From Bradyrhizobium sp. MOS003 (GTDB taxonomy: Bacteria; Pseudomonadota; Alphaproteobacteria; Rhizobiales; Xanthobacteraceae), in the NCBI RefSeq assembly GCF_003020125.1, contig NZ_PYFW01000002.1:735501-799500 (forward strand): DNA of 64,000 nucleotides. Direction: 5' to 3'. Made by a program: the position numbers and the translations under genes. Below the pieces are notes generated by a model. It searched no databases and was not told the DNA's origin. It was given only the letters and a program-made list of their open reading frames with translations. The first letter of the stretch is position 1. Every line of letters starts with the position of its first letter. Below, piece by piece: positions 36,079 to 45,695 of the stretch.

Positions 36079-36266
36079 GCCCACTGCCGATGCGGCCGCA
36101 TGGTGCACGCCATAGGAGGGCCCCCACCCCGCTACCGTCGCTTTCCGCCTTCGCCGCAATTTTTCGTTAAAATTCTCCCGCCCGCTTTAGCCTGATAGCA
36201 TCGACTCGTCCGCATCATCCTGCACAGGATCCGCCGCTATATCTGCGGAATTGGAGGAGAGTGCCA

Positions 36267-36512
36267 ATGTATCCGCGTAAATTCGCCCGCGTGAAGCCTG
36301 CAGGGCTGGTATCGCGCCAGGCCAAGATCATCACCGACCCGCGCGCGCCCGTGATCACCTGCACGCTGATCGACTATTCGCCCGGCGGCGCCTGCGTCGA
36401 TCTCGGCGGCCAGGTGAAGATCCCCGACAGATTCGAGCTGCTGCACGTCAACACCAGGAAGCGATGCCGCATCGCCTGGAAGCGCGGCACGCGGGTGGGC
36501 GTGGTATTCTGA
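36267..36512 (+). CDS. PilZ domain protein, 81 aa
   Basis: Single-domain PilZ: an N-terminal R-x-x-x-R-like segment (RKFARVKPAG) and DYSPGGACVDL, which matches the D/N-x-S-x-x-G motif used for cyclic di-GMP binding. The final strand is RGTRVGVVF. A strong GGAGGAGAG site lies before GTG 36261 and ATG 36267; I chose the ATG. No partner gene is adjacent; it could act as a c-di-GMP-responsive adaptor. Confidence 0.8.
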   Translation: MYPRKFARVKPAGLVSRQAKIITDPRAPVITCTLIDYSPGGACVDLGGQVKIPDRFELLHVNTRKRCRIAWKRGTRVGVVF

Positions 36513-36558
36513 GCGCCGAGCGCTACGCTTCCCTCTCCCCTGCGGGAGAAGGAAAAAG

Positions 36559-36966
36559 CTACTTCCGCATCCTCGCCTTCGCGCCGGCCACGATCTGCAT
36601 GACGACGCCGACGATCCAGCCGATGAAGACGAGCCAGGTCCAGCCCATGTGCGGATCGATGCGGAGCACGATGACGAAGACGGAGACGAAGGCGGTCAGG
36701 GTTGCGAACAGCGTGCCGGCGGCGCTGAGGAATTCCGCGGCGTCGATGTGACTGTGCGCATCGTCGAACGGCATCTGCGGCGTGTCGATGCCGAGATAGA
36801 ATCCGATACCGCCAAGCGCCATCATCAGCAGCAGAAAACCCTGCGTGGTGAGTTGCGGGATCGACGATCCGACATGGGCACCGACGAACAGGCCACATGC
36901 GGCGCCTGCCATCGCAAGGCCGACGCGCTCGAAGATATGAGCGGTTTTGCGGACAGGATAACGCAT
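36559..36966 (-). CDS. Hypothetical membrane protein, 135 aa
   Basis: Four hydrophobic segments (about residues 17-35, 42-62, 84-104, 108-128), the second with GGIGFYLGID. Ends with a basic tail KARMRK. No family recognised. The ATG at 36966 is preceded by a GGAGG-like site on the minus strand (complement of cctccgc). Half of a family C repeat (36528-36555) lies at its 3' end. Confidence 0.65.
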   Translation of the reverse strand: MRYPVRKTAHIFERVGLAMAGAACGLFVGAHVGSSIPQLTTQGFLLLMMALGGIGFYLGIDTPQMPFDDAHSHIDAAEFLSAAGTLFATLTAFVSVFVIVLRIDPHMGWTWLVFIGWIVGVVMQIVAGAKARMRK

Positions 36967-37095
36967 GACGAGCCTCCGCGGGGAGTTGGGTGGAGGCAAG
37001 GTTAGGCCAGTTTTGCGGGAGGTGGAAGCTGAGGGAATTTACGGAGGAGGGTGAGTCGGCACCCTCCCCCGTTCTTGCGGGGAGAGGTCAGGAAG

Positions 37096-38208
37096 CTACC
37101 GCGCCCCGAACGTGGTCTTGCCGAACAGCGCCTTCTGCGTCGAAGGCTGCGAGCGCCAATATTGTGGCGGGGCTTCGACCTCGCCGCCGACTTCGGCGGC
37201 GGCGTGCCAGCCCCAGCGCGGATCGTAGAGCATGCCGCGGGCGAGCGCGACCATGTCGGCCTTGCCGGATGCGACGATCTCTTCGGCCTGCTTGCCCTCG
37301 GTGATCAGGCCGACGGCGATGGTCGGCAATCCGGTCTCGCGCTTGATGGCCTCCGCAAACTGCACCTGATAGCCGGGGCCGAGCGGGATCTTCTGCAGCG
37401 GCGAGACGCCGCCGGAGGAGGCATCGATCCAGTCGACGCCGCGCGCCTTCAGCGCTTTTGAAAACGCGATGGTCTGCTCCAGGTCCCAGCCGCCCTCGAC
37501 CCAGTCGGTCGACGACACCCGCATGCCCACCGGCTTGTCGTGCGGAAACACCGCGCGCACCGCGTCGTAGATTTCGAGCGGGAAGCGCATGCGGTTTTCG
37601 AGCGAGCCGCCATATTCGTCGGTGCGCTTGTTGGAGATCGGCGACAGGAACTGATGCAGGAGATAGCCGTGTGCACCGTGCAGCTCGATGGCGTCGATGC
37701 CGATGCGCGCGGCGCGCTTCGCGCTGTCGACGAAGGCCTCGCGGATGCGCTTGAGGCCGGCTGCATCCAGCGCCGTAGGGGCGGCCTCGCCCTCCTTGTG
37801 CGGCAGCGCCGACGGCGCCACCGTCTGCCAACCGCCCTGGGCCACCGGAATCAGCTGGCCGCCGTCCCAGGGCCGCGCGCTGGAGGCCTTGCGGCCGGCA
37901 TGCGCGAGCTGCATCGCGATCGCGGTGGTGGAATGCTTGCGCACCGAAGTGAGGATCTGCTTCAGCGCGGCTTCGGCGGCGTCGCTGTAGAGCCCGAGGC
38001 AGCCCGGCGTGATGCGGCCGATCGCCTCGACATGGGTCGCCTCGATGCAGAACATCGCCGCGCCCGACAGGCTGAGATTGTTGATGTGGGTGAAGTGCCA
38101 GTCGGTGGCGACGCCGTCGTCCGCCGAATATTGGCACATCGGCGACACCACGACGCGGTTCTTCAACGTCAGGCCGCGCAGCTTGATCGGGGAAAACAGG
38201 ACGCTCAT
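37096..38208 (-). CDS. NADH:flavin oxidoreductase, old yellow enzyme family (YqjM-like), 370 aa
   Basis: An FMN-dependent ene-reductase. It shows LKNRVVVSPMCQYSADDG (FMN-binding N-terminus with the regulatory Cys of YqjM-type enzymes), QLAHAGRKAS (active-site His/Gly region), LHGAHGYLLHQFLSPISN (the H-x-x-H/N proton-donor segment) and VALARGMLYDPRWGWHAA at the end. Reduces activated C=C bonds of enones using NAD(P)H. The ATG at 38208 opens the conserved LFSPIKLRGLTLKNR; the long upstream extension of the frame is within a palindromic repeat and is not real. Confidence 0.92.
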   Translation of the reverse strand: MSVLFSPIKLRGLTLKNRVVVSPMCQYSADDGVATDWHFTHINNLSLSGAAMFCIEATHVEAIGRITPGCLGLYSDAAEAALKQILTSVRKHSTTAIAMQLAHAGRKASSARPWDGGQLIPVAQGGWQTVAPSALPHKEGEAAPTALDAAGLKRIREAFVDSAKRAARIGIDAIELHGAHGYLLHQFLSPISNKRTDEYGGSLENRMRFPLEIYDAVRAVFPHDKPVGMRVSSTDWVEGGWDLEQTIAFSKALKARGVDWIDASSGGVSPLQKIPLGPGYQVQFAEAIKRETGLPTIAVGLITEGKQAEEIVASGKADMVALARGMLYDPRWGWHAAAEVGGEVEAPPQYWRSQPSTQKALFGKTTFGAR

Positions 38209-38338
38209 GCGGGGAGGTTCCGGAGATGAGAGGGATGGAAGCAATTGCATGGAGTGTAATGGGCGGACGGCAGATTGCCAGCCCTCGCGGGCGGCATGGC
38301 AGCGGGAAGTGCCATGCATTGCCGCGCGACGGCGGTTT

Positions 38339-38465
38339 CGTGCCCCGGACGCTGCGCAGCTCGCAGCGATGCGCTGCAGAGCCGGGGCCTGCAACAGCGA
38401 AGGCGCGGCTCCCTGGGTCCCCGGCTCTGCGCAGCAACGCTCGCGCGTTGCTGCGCAGAGCCGGG
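38339..38465. repeat. Palindromic repeat region with a perfect 21-bp hairpin
   Basis: Arms of 21 bases at 38420-38440 and 38445-38465 are perfectly complementary around the loop TCGC; they begin CCCGGCTCTG and end CAGAGCCGGG. A weaker related hairpin (CCCCGGAC...GAGCCGGGG) precedes it at 38343-38388. It lies between two minus-strand genes. Confidence 0.85.
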
Positions 38466-38497
38466 ACACGCGAGCACAATGGTGGCTACGACACGGC

Positions 38498-39580
38498 CTA
38501 TTCCACCAGCGTGAACTGCAGCAGCAGGGTTCGCTGCAGCATCGAGAAATTGTCGTCGGAGATCAACGTCAGCACGGTCTCGCCCTCGCTCGTGACGTGG
38601 GCGTCGATGCCTTCCATGTTGTCGACCTCGTGGCCGAGATCGGCGGCGAACAGCGCGGGGCCGTCGACCAGCGCGCCTGATACGATCGACTTCAAGGGTA
38701 TCGAGCGGATGCGGATGTTGACGCCGGTGAACCAGGAGAATTTGCGCTCGAGGATCAGAAGCTCGCCGGAAGGCAGCAGCACGGCATCGCTGATGTCGTA
38801 TTTCTCGGTGCGCCGCACGCTGAACTGGCCGGGCGTGGGACCGCCGATCAGGAAGGCCGTGAGGTTGCCGTCGGCGTCCAGCCCGCGCTCGGAGAAGGCG
38901 ATCAGCGTGCCCGCCAGCGGCGAGTTCTGGCCTTTGCCTTTGGGCACGACGACCAGCGCCTCCAGCCCCTTGTTGGAGGGCAGCTTGCGGATCCCCGGAG
39001 GCACCGGCACCATTTCGCCGCGCGCGCGCGTGCCGCCTTTGGAGAAATCATAGCGCAGGATCTGGTTGACGCGCTCGAGCCCGACATAGACGACGTCGCC
39101 GTCGCGCGCGATCGATTCCGAATCCCACCACAGCCGCTTTTCCGTGATCGGCCGCCCTTCGGCGCCGAGCAGCGGCGCGGCCTCGACGTCGTCGAGCCCG
39201 GCCATCTTGCCGCCGGAGTAGCGGATGCGACCGGTGAACCAGCCGCCCTGGTCGGAGACCGCGAGGAAGCCTTCGCCCTTGGCATCGAGCCGGATGCCGG
39301 ACAAGCCGCCAAAGCCGCGATAGGGCGAAGTCAGCACCAGGCCGCTGCGATACTCCAGCGAGCCGAAGCGCGTGCGCGTGCGATCGCGCGGCTCGAAATT
39401 GGGAATGGCGCGCGCGTTGACCTCGACGCTGACAGGCTCGACGACGGCGTTCTCGACCTGCAGCGCGCGCGGCGCCGGCTCGGTCGCGCCTTGGGCCAGC
39501 GCGAGACGCGAGAGTGCGAGAGTGGAAAATCCCGCCGCTGTAAAGCCAATGAAGCTGCGGCGGGATCGATGCGTGCTCAC
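38498..39580 (-). CDS. Tat-exported esterase-like/phytase-like protein, 360 aa
   Basis: The N-terminus has a twin-arginine signal ([20 protein letters not shown]). The mature part has repeated beta-propeller-like blades ([33 protein letters not shown], then [17 protein letters not shown]) typical of the 'esterase-like activity of phytase' domain, whose substrates are mostly unknown. Its start overlaps the cobT stop by four bases (39577-39580), so it is translated after cobT, though a functional link is not evident. Confidence 0.85.
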   Translation of the reverse strand: MSTHRSRRSFIGFTAAGFSTLALSRLALAQGATEPAPRALQVENAVVEPVSVEVNARAIPNFEPRDRTRTRFGSLEYRSGLVLTSPYRGFGGLSGIRLDAKGEGFLAVSDQGGWFTGRIRYSGGKMAGLDDVEAAPLLGAEGRPITEKRLWWDSESIARDGDVVYVGLERVNQILRYDFSKGGTRARGEMVPVPPGIRKLPSNKGLEALVVVPKGKGQNSPLAGTLIAFSERGLDADGNLTAFLIGGPTPGQFSVRRTEKYDISDAVLLPSGELLILERKFSWFTGVNIRIRSIPLKSIVSGALVDGPALFAADLGHEVDNMEGIDAHVTSEGETVLTLISDDNFSMLQRTLLLQFTLVE

Positions 39581-41481
39581 GAATGCAATTTGCGCCGCGG
39601 GCGACCGGGTGCTTGCGTCGGCGCGGTGTTGGTCTCGCTGAACAATTCGGCGAGCTTCTCGGTGATGGCGCCGCCGAGCTCCTCGGCATCCACGATCGTC
39701 ACCGCGCGGCGATAGTAGCGCGTCACGTCATGGCCGATGCCGATCGCGATCAGCTCGACCGGCGAGCGGGTCTCGATCTCCTCGATGATGTGGCGCAGAT
39801 GCCGCTCGAGGTAATTGCCGGGATTGACCGACAGCGTGGAATCGTCGACCGGCGCACCGTCCGAGATCATCATCAGGATCTTGCGCTGTTCGGGCCGCCC
39901 CAGGAGGCGCTTGTGCGCCCAGTCCAGCGCCTCGCCGTCGATGTTCTCCTTGAGCAGCCCCTCGCGCATCATCAGGCCGAGGTTCTTGCGCGCACGGCGC
40001 CAGGGGGCGTCGGCGGATTTGTAGATGATGTGGCGGAGATCGTTGAGGCGGCCGGGATTGGCCGGCTTGCCGGCGGCAAGCCACGCCTCACGCGATTGCC
40101 CGCCCTTCCAGGCGCGCGTGGTGAATCCCAAGATCTCGACCTTGACGCCGCAACGCTCCAGCGTGCGGGCGAGAATGTCGGCACAGGTCGCAGCGACCGT
40201 GATCGGGCGCCCGCGCATCGAACCGGAATTGTCGAGCAGCAGCGTCACCACGGTGTCGCGGAACGTCGCCTCCTTCTCGTGCATGAAGGACAGCGGCTGG
40301 TAAGGATCGATCACCACGCGCGACAGCCGCGCGGGGTCGAGGATACCCTCTTCGAGGTCGAACTCCCAGGCGCGGTTCTGCTGCGCCATCAGGCGGCGCT
40401 GCAGCCGGTTGGCGAGCCGGGCGACGATGCCCTGCAGATGCGCGAGCTGCTTGTCGAGATAGGCGCGCAGCCGCTCCAGCTCGTCGTGGTCGCAGAGGTC
40501 TTCGGCGGCGATGACCTCGTCGAATTTCGGCGCGAAGGCATGGTATTCCGGCCCGCGCGGCTCGTTCTTGCCGCTCGAGTTCGGACGCGTCGCCTCGCCC
40601 GGCGTCTCGTCGTCGCCGAGCTCACCGTCGTCGAAGGTGTCGGAAGTCGAGGCCTGCGCGCTTTCCATCGCGCTCTCGCTCATCTCCTCGCTCGAGGCCT
40701 GCGCCTGGTCGGCGCTCATCTCCTGCGCGGCGTCGGAATCGGGCGAGCCTTCCGCGCCGGACTGATCGTTGTCGCCGTCCTGGTTCTCCTCGTTCTCGTC
40801 ATCGTCTTCGCTGTCGGCGGAGCGCTCGTCGCCGATATCGAGCGCCGTCAGCAGATCGTGCACGGCGTCGCCGAACCGGGTCTGGTCCTCGACCAGGGTA
40901 TCGAGCTGGTCGAGCCGCTTGCCGATCTTGTCTTCGAGAATGGGCCGCCAGAGATCGACCATCTTCTTCGCGGCGGTCGGCGGCGCCATGCCGGTCAGGC
41001 GCTCGCGCACCAGCATCGCCAGCGCGTCGGCCAGCGGCGCATCGGCACGGTCGGTGATCTCGTCGAACTTGCCGCGATGGAAATGGTCGTCGAGCATCGC
41101 GGTGAGGTTCTTGGCAACGCCCGCCATGCGGCGCGCGCCGATCGCCTCGACCCGAGCCTGCTCCACCGCCTCGAACACGCCGCGCGCCTGCGGATTGCCC
41201 GGCATCAGCTTGCGATGCAGCTTGGCGTCGTGACAGGCGATCTTCAGCGCAATCGAATCGGCGTGACCGCGCACGATCGCGGCATCGCGCTTGGTCATTT
41301 TTCGCGCGGGCTCCGGCAGCCGCGCCTTGCCCGGCGCAAGGCCCGGCCGCTCAGCGGCGAAGCTGACATCGAGCTCGGGCGACTTCGCGATCGCCTTCAA
41401 GCATGAGGCGACCGAGCGCTTGAACGGCTCAGTCGGGGCTTCCTTGGTGTTACGGAACTTGCTGTTGGAGGTGGTGCTCAT
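39577..41481 (-). CDS. cobT: Cobaltochelatase subunit CobT
   Basis: With CobS it forms the AAA+/VWA chaperone that drives cobalt insertion by CobN into hydrogenobyrinic acid a,c-diamide (aerobic cobalamin synthesis). 634 aa. The middle (residues about 230-330) is very acidic ([16 protein letters not shown]), and the C-terminal VWA domain keeps the MIDAS motif DNSGSMRG (about 418). The ATG at 41481 excludes an upstream in-frame stretch that runs into a palindromic repeat. Order on the minus strand is cobS, cobT, phytase-like; cobN is not in the window. Confidence 0.93.
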   Translation of the reverse strand: MSTTSNSKFRNTKEAPTEPFKRSVASCLKAIAKSPELDVSFAAERPGLAPGKARLPEPARKMTKRDAAIVRGHADSIALKIACHDAKLHRKLMPGNPQARGVFEAVEQARVEAIGARRMAGVAKNLTAMLDDHFHRGKFDEITDRADAPLADALAMLVRERLTGMAPPTAAKKMVDLWRPILEDKIGKRLDQLDTLVEDQTRFGDAVHDLLTALDIGDERSADSEDDDENEENQDGDNDQSGAEGSPDSDAAQEMSADQAQASSEEMSESAMESAQASTSDTFDDGELGDDETPGEATRPNSSGKNEPRGPEYHAFAPKFDEVIAAEDLCDHDELERLRAYLDKQLAHLQGIVARLANRLQRRLMAQQNRAWEFDLEEGILDPARLSRVVIDPYQPLSFMHEKEATFRDTVVTLLLDNSGSMRGRPITVAATCADILARTLERCGVKVEILGFTTRAWKGGQSREAWLAAGKPANPGRLNDLRHIIYKSADAPWRRARKNLGLMMREGLLKENIDGEALDWAHKRLLGRPEQRKILMMISDGAPVDDSTLSVNPGNYLERHLRHIIEEIETRSPVELIAIGIGHDVTRYYRRAVTIVDAEELGGAITEKLAELFSETNTAPTQAPGRPRRKLHS

Positions 41482-41492
41482 CTCGATCTCAC

Positions 41493-41545
41493 CGTCGTCC
41501 CGGCGAAAGCCGGGACCCATAACCACCGGCCGTTGTCGGCCAGGA
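41493..41545. repeat. Partial palindromic repeat (family D-like half)
   Basis: CGTCGTCCCGGCGAAAGCCGGGAC forms a hairpin (arms GTCCCGGC / GCCGGGAC around GAAA), followed by CCATAACCACCGGCC. It lies between cobS and cobT and resembles one end of the family D elements. Confidence 0.6.
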
Positions 41546-41620
41546 AAACCATCGGCGTCGCATCATCGAGAGGCCTCGCGGCAATCGCCCCGACCTCGGC
41601 CGGGACGATACCGAGAGAGA

Positions 41621-42619
41621 TCAGGACAGCGCCACATTCACCGAGGATTCCGGCAGCTCCGCGTTGAAGCAGCGCTGATAGAATTCGGCGACCAACGGAC
41701 GCTCGAGCTCGTCGCACTTGTTGAGGAAGGTGACGCGGAAGGCGAAGCCGATATCGCCGAAGATCTCGGCGTTCTCCGCCCAGGTGATCACCGTGCGCGG
41801 GCTCATCACCGTCGACAGATCGCCATTGGCGAAGGCGTTGCGGGTGAGATCGGCGAGGCGCACCATCTTGTTGACGATGTCGCGGCCTTCCTGGGTGCGA
41901 TAGTGCTTGGCCTTGGCCAGCACGATCTCCACCTCCTCGTCATGGCTGAGATAGTTCAGCGTGGTGACGATCGACCAGCGGTCCATCTGGCCCTGGTTGA
42001 TCTGCTGGGTGCCGTGATAGAGGCCCGAGGTGTCGCCGAGGCCGACGGTGTTCGCGGTGGCGAACAGCCGGAACGACGGATGCGGCTTGATCACCTTGTT
42101 CTGGTCGAGCAGGGTCAGGCGTCCCGAGACTTCGAGTACGCGCTGGATCACGAACATCACGTCCGGGCGGCCGGCGTCGTATTCGTCGAACACCAGCGCG
42201 ACGTTGTGCTGGAGTGCCCAAGGCAGAATGCCGTCGCGGAATTCGGTGACCTGCTTGCCGTCGCGGACCACGATGGAGTCCTTGCCGACGAGGTCGATAC
42301 GGCTGATGTGGCTGTCGAGGTTGACGCGCACGCAGGGCCAGTTCAGGCGGGCAGCGACCTGCTCGATATGGGTGGACTTGCCGGTGCCGTGATAGCCGGT
42401 CACCATCACGCGACGGTTGCGGGCGAAGCCGGCGAGAATCGCGAGCGTGGTGGCGCGGTCGAAGCGGTAATCGGGGTCGACATCGGGCACATGAGGATCG
42501 ACTTCGGAATAGGCGGGGACTTCGAGATCGCTGTCGATCCCGAACACCTGCCGCACCGACACCTTCATGTCGGGCAGACCGGAAACTTCCTCAACTTTGG
42601 ACATGGCGGCGGTCGTCAT
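41621..42619 (-). CDS. cobS: Cobaltochelatase subunit CobS
   Basis: AAA+ ATPase of 332 aa. Walker [10 protein letters not shown] (about residues 90-98), Walker [11 protein letters not shown], sensor 1 [12 protein letters not shown]. The C-terminus keeps [12 protein letters not shown]. Acts as a hexamer with CobT and CobN. The ATG at 42619 follows GGAGG, which decides it over the longer frame. The cobT gene follows after 140 bases that include a repeat hairpin. Confidence 0.95.
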   Translation of the reverse strand: MTTAAMSKVEEVSGLPDMKVSVRQVFGIDSDLEVPAYSEVDPHVPDVDPDYRFDRATTLAILAGFARNRRVMVTGYHGTGKSTHIEQVAARLNWPCVRVNLDSHISRIDLVGKDSIVVRDGKQVTEFRDGILPWALQHNVALVFDEYDAGRPDVMFVIQRVLEVSGRLTLLDQNKVIKPHPSFRLFATANTVGLGDTSGLYHGTQQINQGQMDRWSIVTTLNYLSHDEEVEIVLAKAKHYRTQEGRDIVNKMVRLADLTRNAFANGDLSTVMSPRTVITWAENAEIFGDIGFAFRVTFLNKCDELERPLVAEFYQRCFNAELPESSVNVALS

Positions 42620-42916
42620 CAATCCTCCGAGGTCCCGGGCGGTCCCGAAACCGGTTATTCGCACGTTGGCTGCGGCTGGGTGCTGAAAATCAACTTATCA
42701 GAGACAGTTGGCCGGCAGAAGCCCGCCCACCAATCAAAGTTCCATTGTCTTTTCATTTAGATAGGCAAGGAACGCAGTTTTTGGAGGGCTGCCTTGCGAA
42801 TCACGCTCAGATTTCGGGCGGGAGAGCAGCCCTGCCCGCGCGGATGGCACTTCCGCTGGCTCTGCTTACTTATGTAGGGTCCAACCCCCGGTGCTCCAAC
42901 CCTCCACAGAGACGAC

Positions 42917-43579
42917 GTGACGTCCTTCCTCGATCCCCTCATCTCGTTCGTCTCGGCCCATCCGTGGCTGGCCTATCTGACCCTGTTCCTGGCGGCCCTG
43001 CTCGAAGCGGTCCCGGTGGTGGGATCGGTCATCCCCGGCTCGACCGTCATCCTGGCGCTGAGCGCCCTGGTTCCGGGCGGCGAGCTGACGCTGCAATGGG
43101 TGCTGCTCGCCGCCATCCTGGGCGCCGTGCTCGGCGACGGCTCGGCCTACTGGATCGGGCACCGGCAGCAGCGCGAGATCCTCAACACCTGGCCGCTGAC
43201 CAACTATCCGCGCGTGATTTCTGAGAGCGAGAGCTTCTTCCACCGCTTCGGCACCTGGGCCGTGTTCTTCGCCCGCTTCGTCCCGCCGATCCGCGCCTTC
43301 GTGCCTGTGACGGCCGGCGCGCTGGCGATGCCGCCGGCGAAATTCTACGCGGTGAACATCCCGGCGATCCTGGTGTGGGCGCCCGCGCACGTGTTGCCGG
43401 GCGTGCTGGCGGTGTCAGCCCTGCACGAATATGCCGGGTTGCATCACCATGGCCATGTCGGCAAGCATATCTGGATGCTGACCGTGGTTGGCGTTGCGAT
43501 CGCGGGGGGCCTCGGCGTCTGGTACTATCGCCGCCGCCAGAATGGTGCCGATGTCGAGGTGTCGAAGCCGCAGGCCTAG
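42917..43579 (+). CDS. DedA family membrane protein, 220 aa
   Basis: An undecaprenyl-phosphate or lipid-transport family. Visible: VGSVIPGSTVILALSAL, the re-entrant-loop motif, then GDGSAYWIGHRQQREI and FFARFVPPIRAFVPVTAGA, the classical F/L-x-x-R-F-x-P-x-x-R-x-x-x-P/A-x-x-A-G block. Five membrane helices. GTG start at 42917 after a short plus-strand leader; the 297 bases before it hold no gene. C-terminus ends in a basic, polar tail. Confidence 0.9.
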   Translation: MTSFLDPLISFVSAHPWLAYLTLFLAALLEAVPVVGSVIPGSTVILALSALVPGGELTLQWVLLAAILGAVLGDGSAYWIGHRQQREILNTWPLTNYPRVISESESFFHRFGTWAVFFARFVPPIRAFVPVTAGALAMPPAKFYAVNIPAILVWAPAHVLPGVLAVSALHEYAGLHHHGHVGKHIWMLTVVGVAIAGGLGVWYYRRRQNGADVEVSKPQA

Positions 43580-43598
43580 TGCGGCAGCACGATTTCTC

Positions 43599-43970
43599 TC
43601 ACTGCGGATTGAGCAACACCCACAGCCGCGAGATTTTACCGCTTTCGACTTCGGCCACGTCCGCCCCAGTGACTGCGACGGGCCCCTGCTCGGGCCCAGC
43701 GTGCCAAGCCAGACGGGCCAAGCCGTGATGCCCGACCGCCACGCCCTCGGGTACGAACCTGAACGTTGGTCCGAACTGGTTCAGAAGCTCTCCGGCAACC
43801 CGAGATATTTCCGAGCGGCCCTGAACGATGCTGGTCGGTTCGTACATGACCGGCTCTTCGACGAACAATTCTGCAATAGCGGCCCGCCGCTTGTCCTCGT
43901 CCCGCTCGTTGAACACGCGTTCTAGATTCGCCCGTAGAAGGTGGTCGAAGTCGATATCTTGGGTGGTCAT
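43599..43970 (-). CDS. Nuclear transport factor 2/SnoaL-like protein, 123 aa
   Basis: The protein runs DFDHLLRANLERVFNERDEDKRRAA, MYEPTSIVQGRSEISRVAGELL and FRFVPEGVAVGHHGLARLAW, the alpha-plus-beta cone arrangement of NTF2-like (SnoaL, limonene-epoxide-hydrolase-like) proteins. Catalytic activity cannot be told from sequence. It ends 19 bases after the DedA gene, convergent, and follows the NAD(P)-binding reductase gene after 50 bases on the same strand, so those two may be an operon under control of the divergent LysR gene. Confidence 0.78.
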   Translation of the reverse strand: MTTQDIDFDHLLRANLERVFNERDEDKRRAAIAELFVEEPVMYEPTSIVQGRSEISRVAGELLNQFGPTFRFVPEGVAVGHHGLARLAWHAGPEQGPVAVTGADVAEVESGKISRLWVLLNPQ

Positions 43971-44019
43971 GTCGCAGCCTTTCATCATCTCATCTTGTTG
44001 GAGAACATGCTCGAAGCCA

Positions 44020-44622
44020 TCAGCCGAACTTGACCAGGTTGAGCGCCGGGAGCGGACCACCTGGAAACTGGGTCAGCCTGGCTCCGACCGCAAGCGAGCC
44101 GAGATCGACGCCAAAGAACCCGAGCCGATCAATCAGCCCGCCGACAGCCGCCTTCGCATCAGTGTCGTCTCCCGAGTAGAACAGCACACGCTTGCCGCCG
44201 TCGCTTGCCGGGTCGGTTGCGAGGAGCTGCGCCAGGAGATGATTGAACGCCTTCACCACCCGCGCGCCGGAGACCAGATCGGCGAAAATCTCTGACGAGG
44301 CGCGGCCACCGAGTTCGGCGGGCTTGAACAGCGGCGCCTCGATCGGATTGTTGGCGTCAACAACGATGCGGCCGCCGAATGGCGGCAGGCCGGCAAGCGC
44401 ATCGGGCAGCTTCGACCAGTTGACGGCGACGATGACGATATCCTTGCCGGCGGCCTCCTCGCGGGTGCCGGCGGTCACGAGCGGACCGATCTCGGCCACG
44501 GTCGTCGCCAGGCTCTCCGGGCCGCGGCTGTTGGACAGCGTCACAGCGATTCCGTTGCGCGCCAGCGTCTGGGCGATAGCGCGGCCGATATTGCCTGCGC
44601 CGATGATGCCGATGGTGGACAT
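44020..44622 (-). CDS. NADPH-dependent F420 reductase-like NAD(P)-binding protein, 200 aa
   Basis: Rossmann motif IGIIGAGNIGRAIAQTL at the N-terminus (residues 4-20), then VVAVNWSKLPDAL, DANNPI and SSEIFADLVSGARVVKAFNH, which place it in the NADP-F420 oxidoreductase family (YhdN/STEAP-like), often called NADPH-dependent F420 reductase or DUF-type 'NAD(P)-binding' proteins. Bacteria without F420 also carry it, so the electron partner is unknown. Divergent from a LysR regulator, which probably controls it. Confidence 0.85.
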   Translation of the reverse strand: MSTIGIIGAGNIGRAIAQTLARNGIAVTLSNSRGPESLATTVAEIGPLVTAGTREEAAGKDIVIVAVNWSKLPDALAGLPPFGGRIVVDANNPIEAPLFKPAELGGRASSEIFADLVSGARVVKAFNHLLAQLLATDPASDGGKRVLFYSGDDTDAKAAVGGLIDRLGFFGVDLGSLAVGARLTQFPGGPLPALNLVKFG

Positions 44623-44713
44623 GGAAGTGCTCCGAGCTGTTTGAGATCAGGCGAGCTGATCGGTGGCCCAGAGATGACCCAAACATTGCACTTTGATTAG
44701 AGGGATATCGCTC

Positions 44714-44733
44714 GTAAGATTATCAATGATTAC
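44714..44733. promoter_or_regulatory. Candidate LysR-type binding site
   Basis: Imperfect dyad GTAA...TTAC with interior GATTATCAATGA, containing T-N11-A spacing, lies 15 bases before the LysR start and about 90 bases before the divergent reductase gene. Weak on its own; the location is what supports it. Confidence 0.35.
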
Positions 44734-44747
44734 TTGAAAATGAGCCG

Positions 44748-45677
44748 ATGGAAACGCTGGCCAATTTGGAATCATTTATTCGCAGCGCTGAATGCGGCAG
44801 CTTTTCAGAGGCTGGCCGACGCCTGTCGCTGACACCGGCGGCAGTCAGCCGCAACGTCGCCGTGCTGGAGCGCAATCTCGGTGTTCGATTATTTCATCGT
44901 TCGACGCGGCGGCTGACGCTCACCGAGGCGGGCGAGTCGTTCCGCATGGCGATCGCCGGCCACCTCGAGGGGCTCCAGGCAGCGATTGGGGGAGTATCGA
45001 CCGGACGCGAGGAGCCGGCGGGCGTTCTCAGGATAAGCCTGCCGCCGACGTTCGGCACAGCCCATATTCTGCCGCTGCTTCCGGGCTTCCTGGCCCGCTA
45101 TCCTCAGGTCCGCCCTGAGTGGCACTTCGAGAACCGCCAGGTCGATCTGGTCGGTGAGGGCTACGACGCCGCTATCGGAGGCGGATTTGAATTGTTGCCA
45201 GGTCTTGTCAGCCGAACGCTCGCGCCGGCACACATCATCGCCGTGGCGTCTCCAAGTTACATGTCGGGGCGGGCATCGCCGACCAAGCCGGACCAACTGG
45301 CCGCCCTGGACGGCATCGTCATGCGCTCGCTGCAGACGGGCCGCATTCGGCACTGGTCGATGCGCGACGTTTCGGGGCGAGAAATTCCGGCGCCGCTGTC
45401 GGAGTCGATCGTGGTCAACGACCCCGCGGCGATGCGCGAGGCGGCACTGTTGGGCCTCGGGGTTGCCATGCTCGCCACCGCCGACATTCTTCCGGCGCTC
45501 GAAGATGGCTCACTGCTGCGCCTGGTGCCACGGTACTACTGTGACGCCGGCGCGATCTCGATTTATCACGCATCGCGCAAGCTCGTGCCCGCGAAGACCA
45601 GAGTCTTCGTGGACTGGGTAGCCGAGGCATTCAGGAGGAACCGGCTCGCCGAACGCTTTGCTGGAAGCCTGAACTAG
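44748..45677 (+). CDS. LysR family transcriptional regulator, 309 aa
   Basis: N-terminal winged helix: LESFIRSAECGSFSEAGRRLSLTPAAVSRNVAVLERNLGVRLFHRSTRRLTLTEAG, the archetype of LTTRs (residues 5-60; quoted in pieces in the family pattern). The effector domain starts GVLRISLPPTFG. It is divergent from the F420-reductase-like gene, the usual arrangement for its target. The ligand is unknown. Confidence 0.93.
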   Translation: METLANLESFIRSAECGSFSEAGRRLSLTPAAVSRNVAVLERNLGVRLFHRSTRRLTLTEAGESFRMAIAGHLEGLQAAIGGVSTGREEPAGVLRISLPPTFGTAHILPLLPGFLARYPQVRPEWHFENRQVDLVGEGYDAAIGGGFELLPGLVSRTLAPAHIIAVASPSYMSGRASPTKPDQLAALDGIVMRSLQTGRIRHWSMRDVSGREIPAPLSESIVVNDPAAMREAALLGLGVAMLATADILPALEDGSLLRLVPRYYCDAGAISIYHASRKLVPAKTRVFVDWVAEAFRRNRLAERFAGSLN

Positions 45678-45695
45678 CCTGACCCAAAATGTGTT

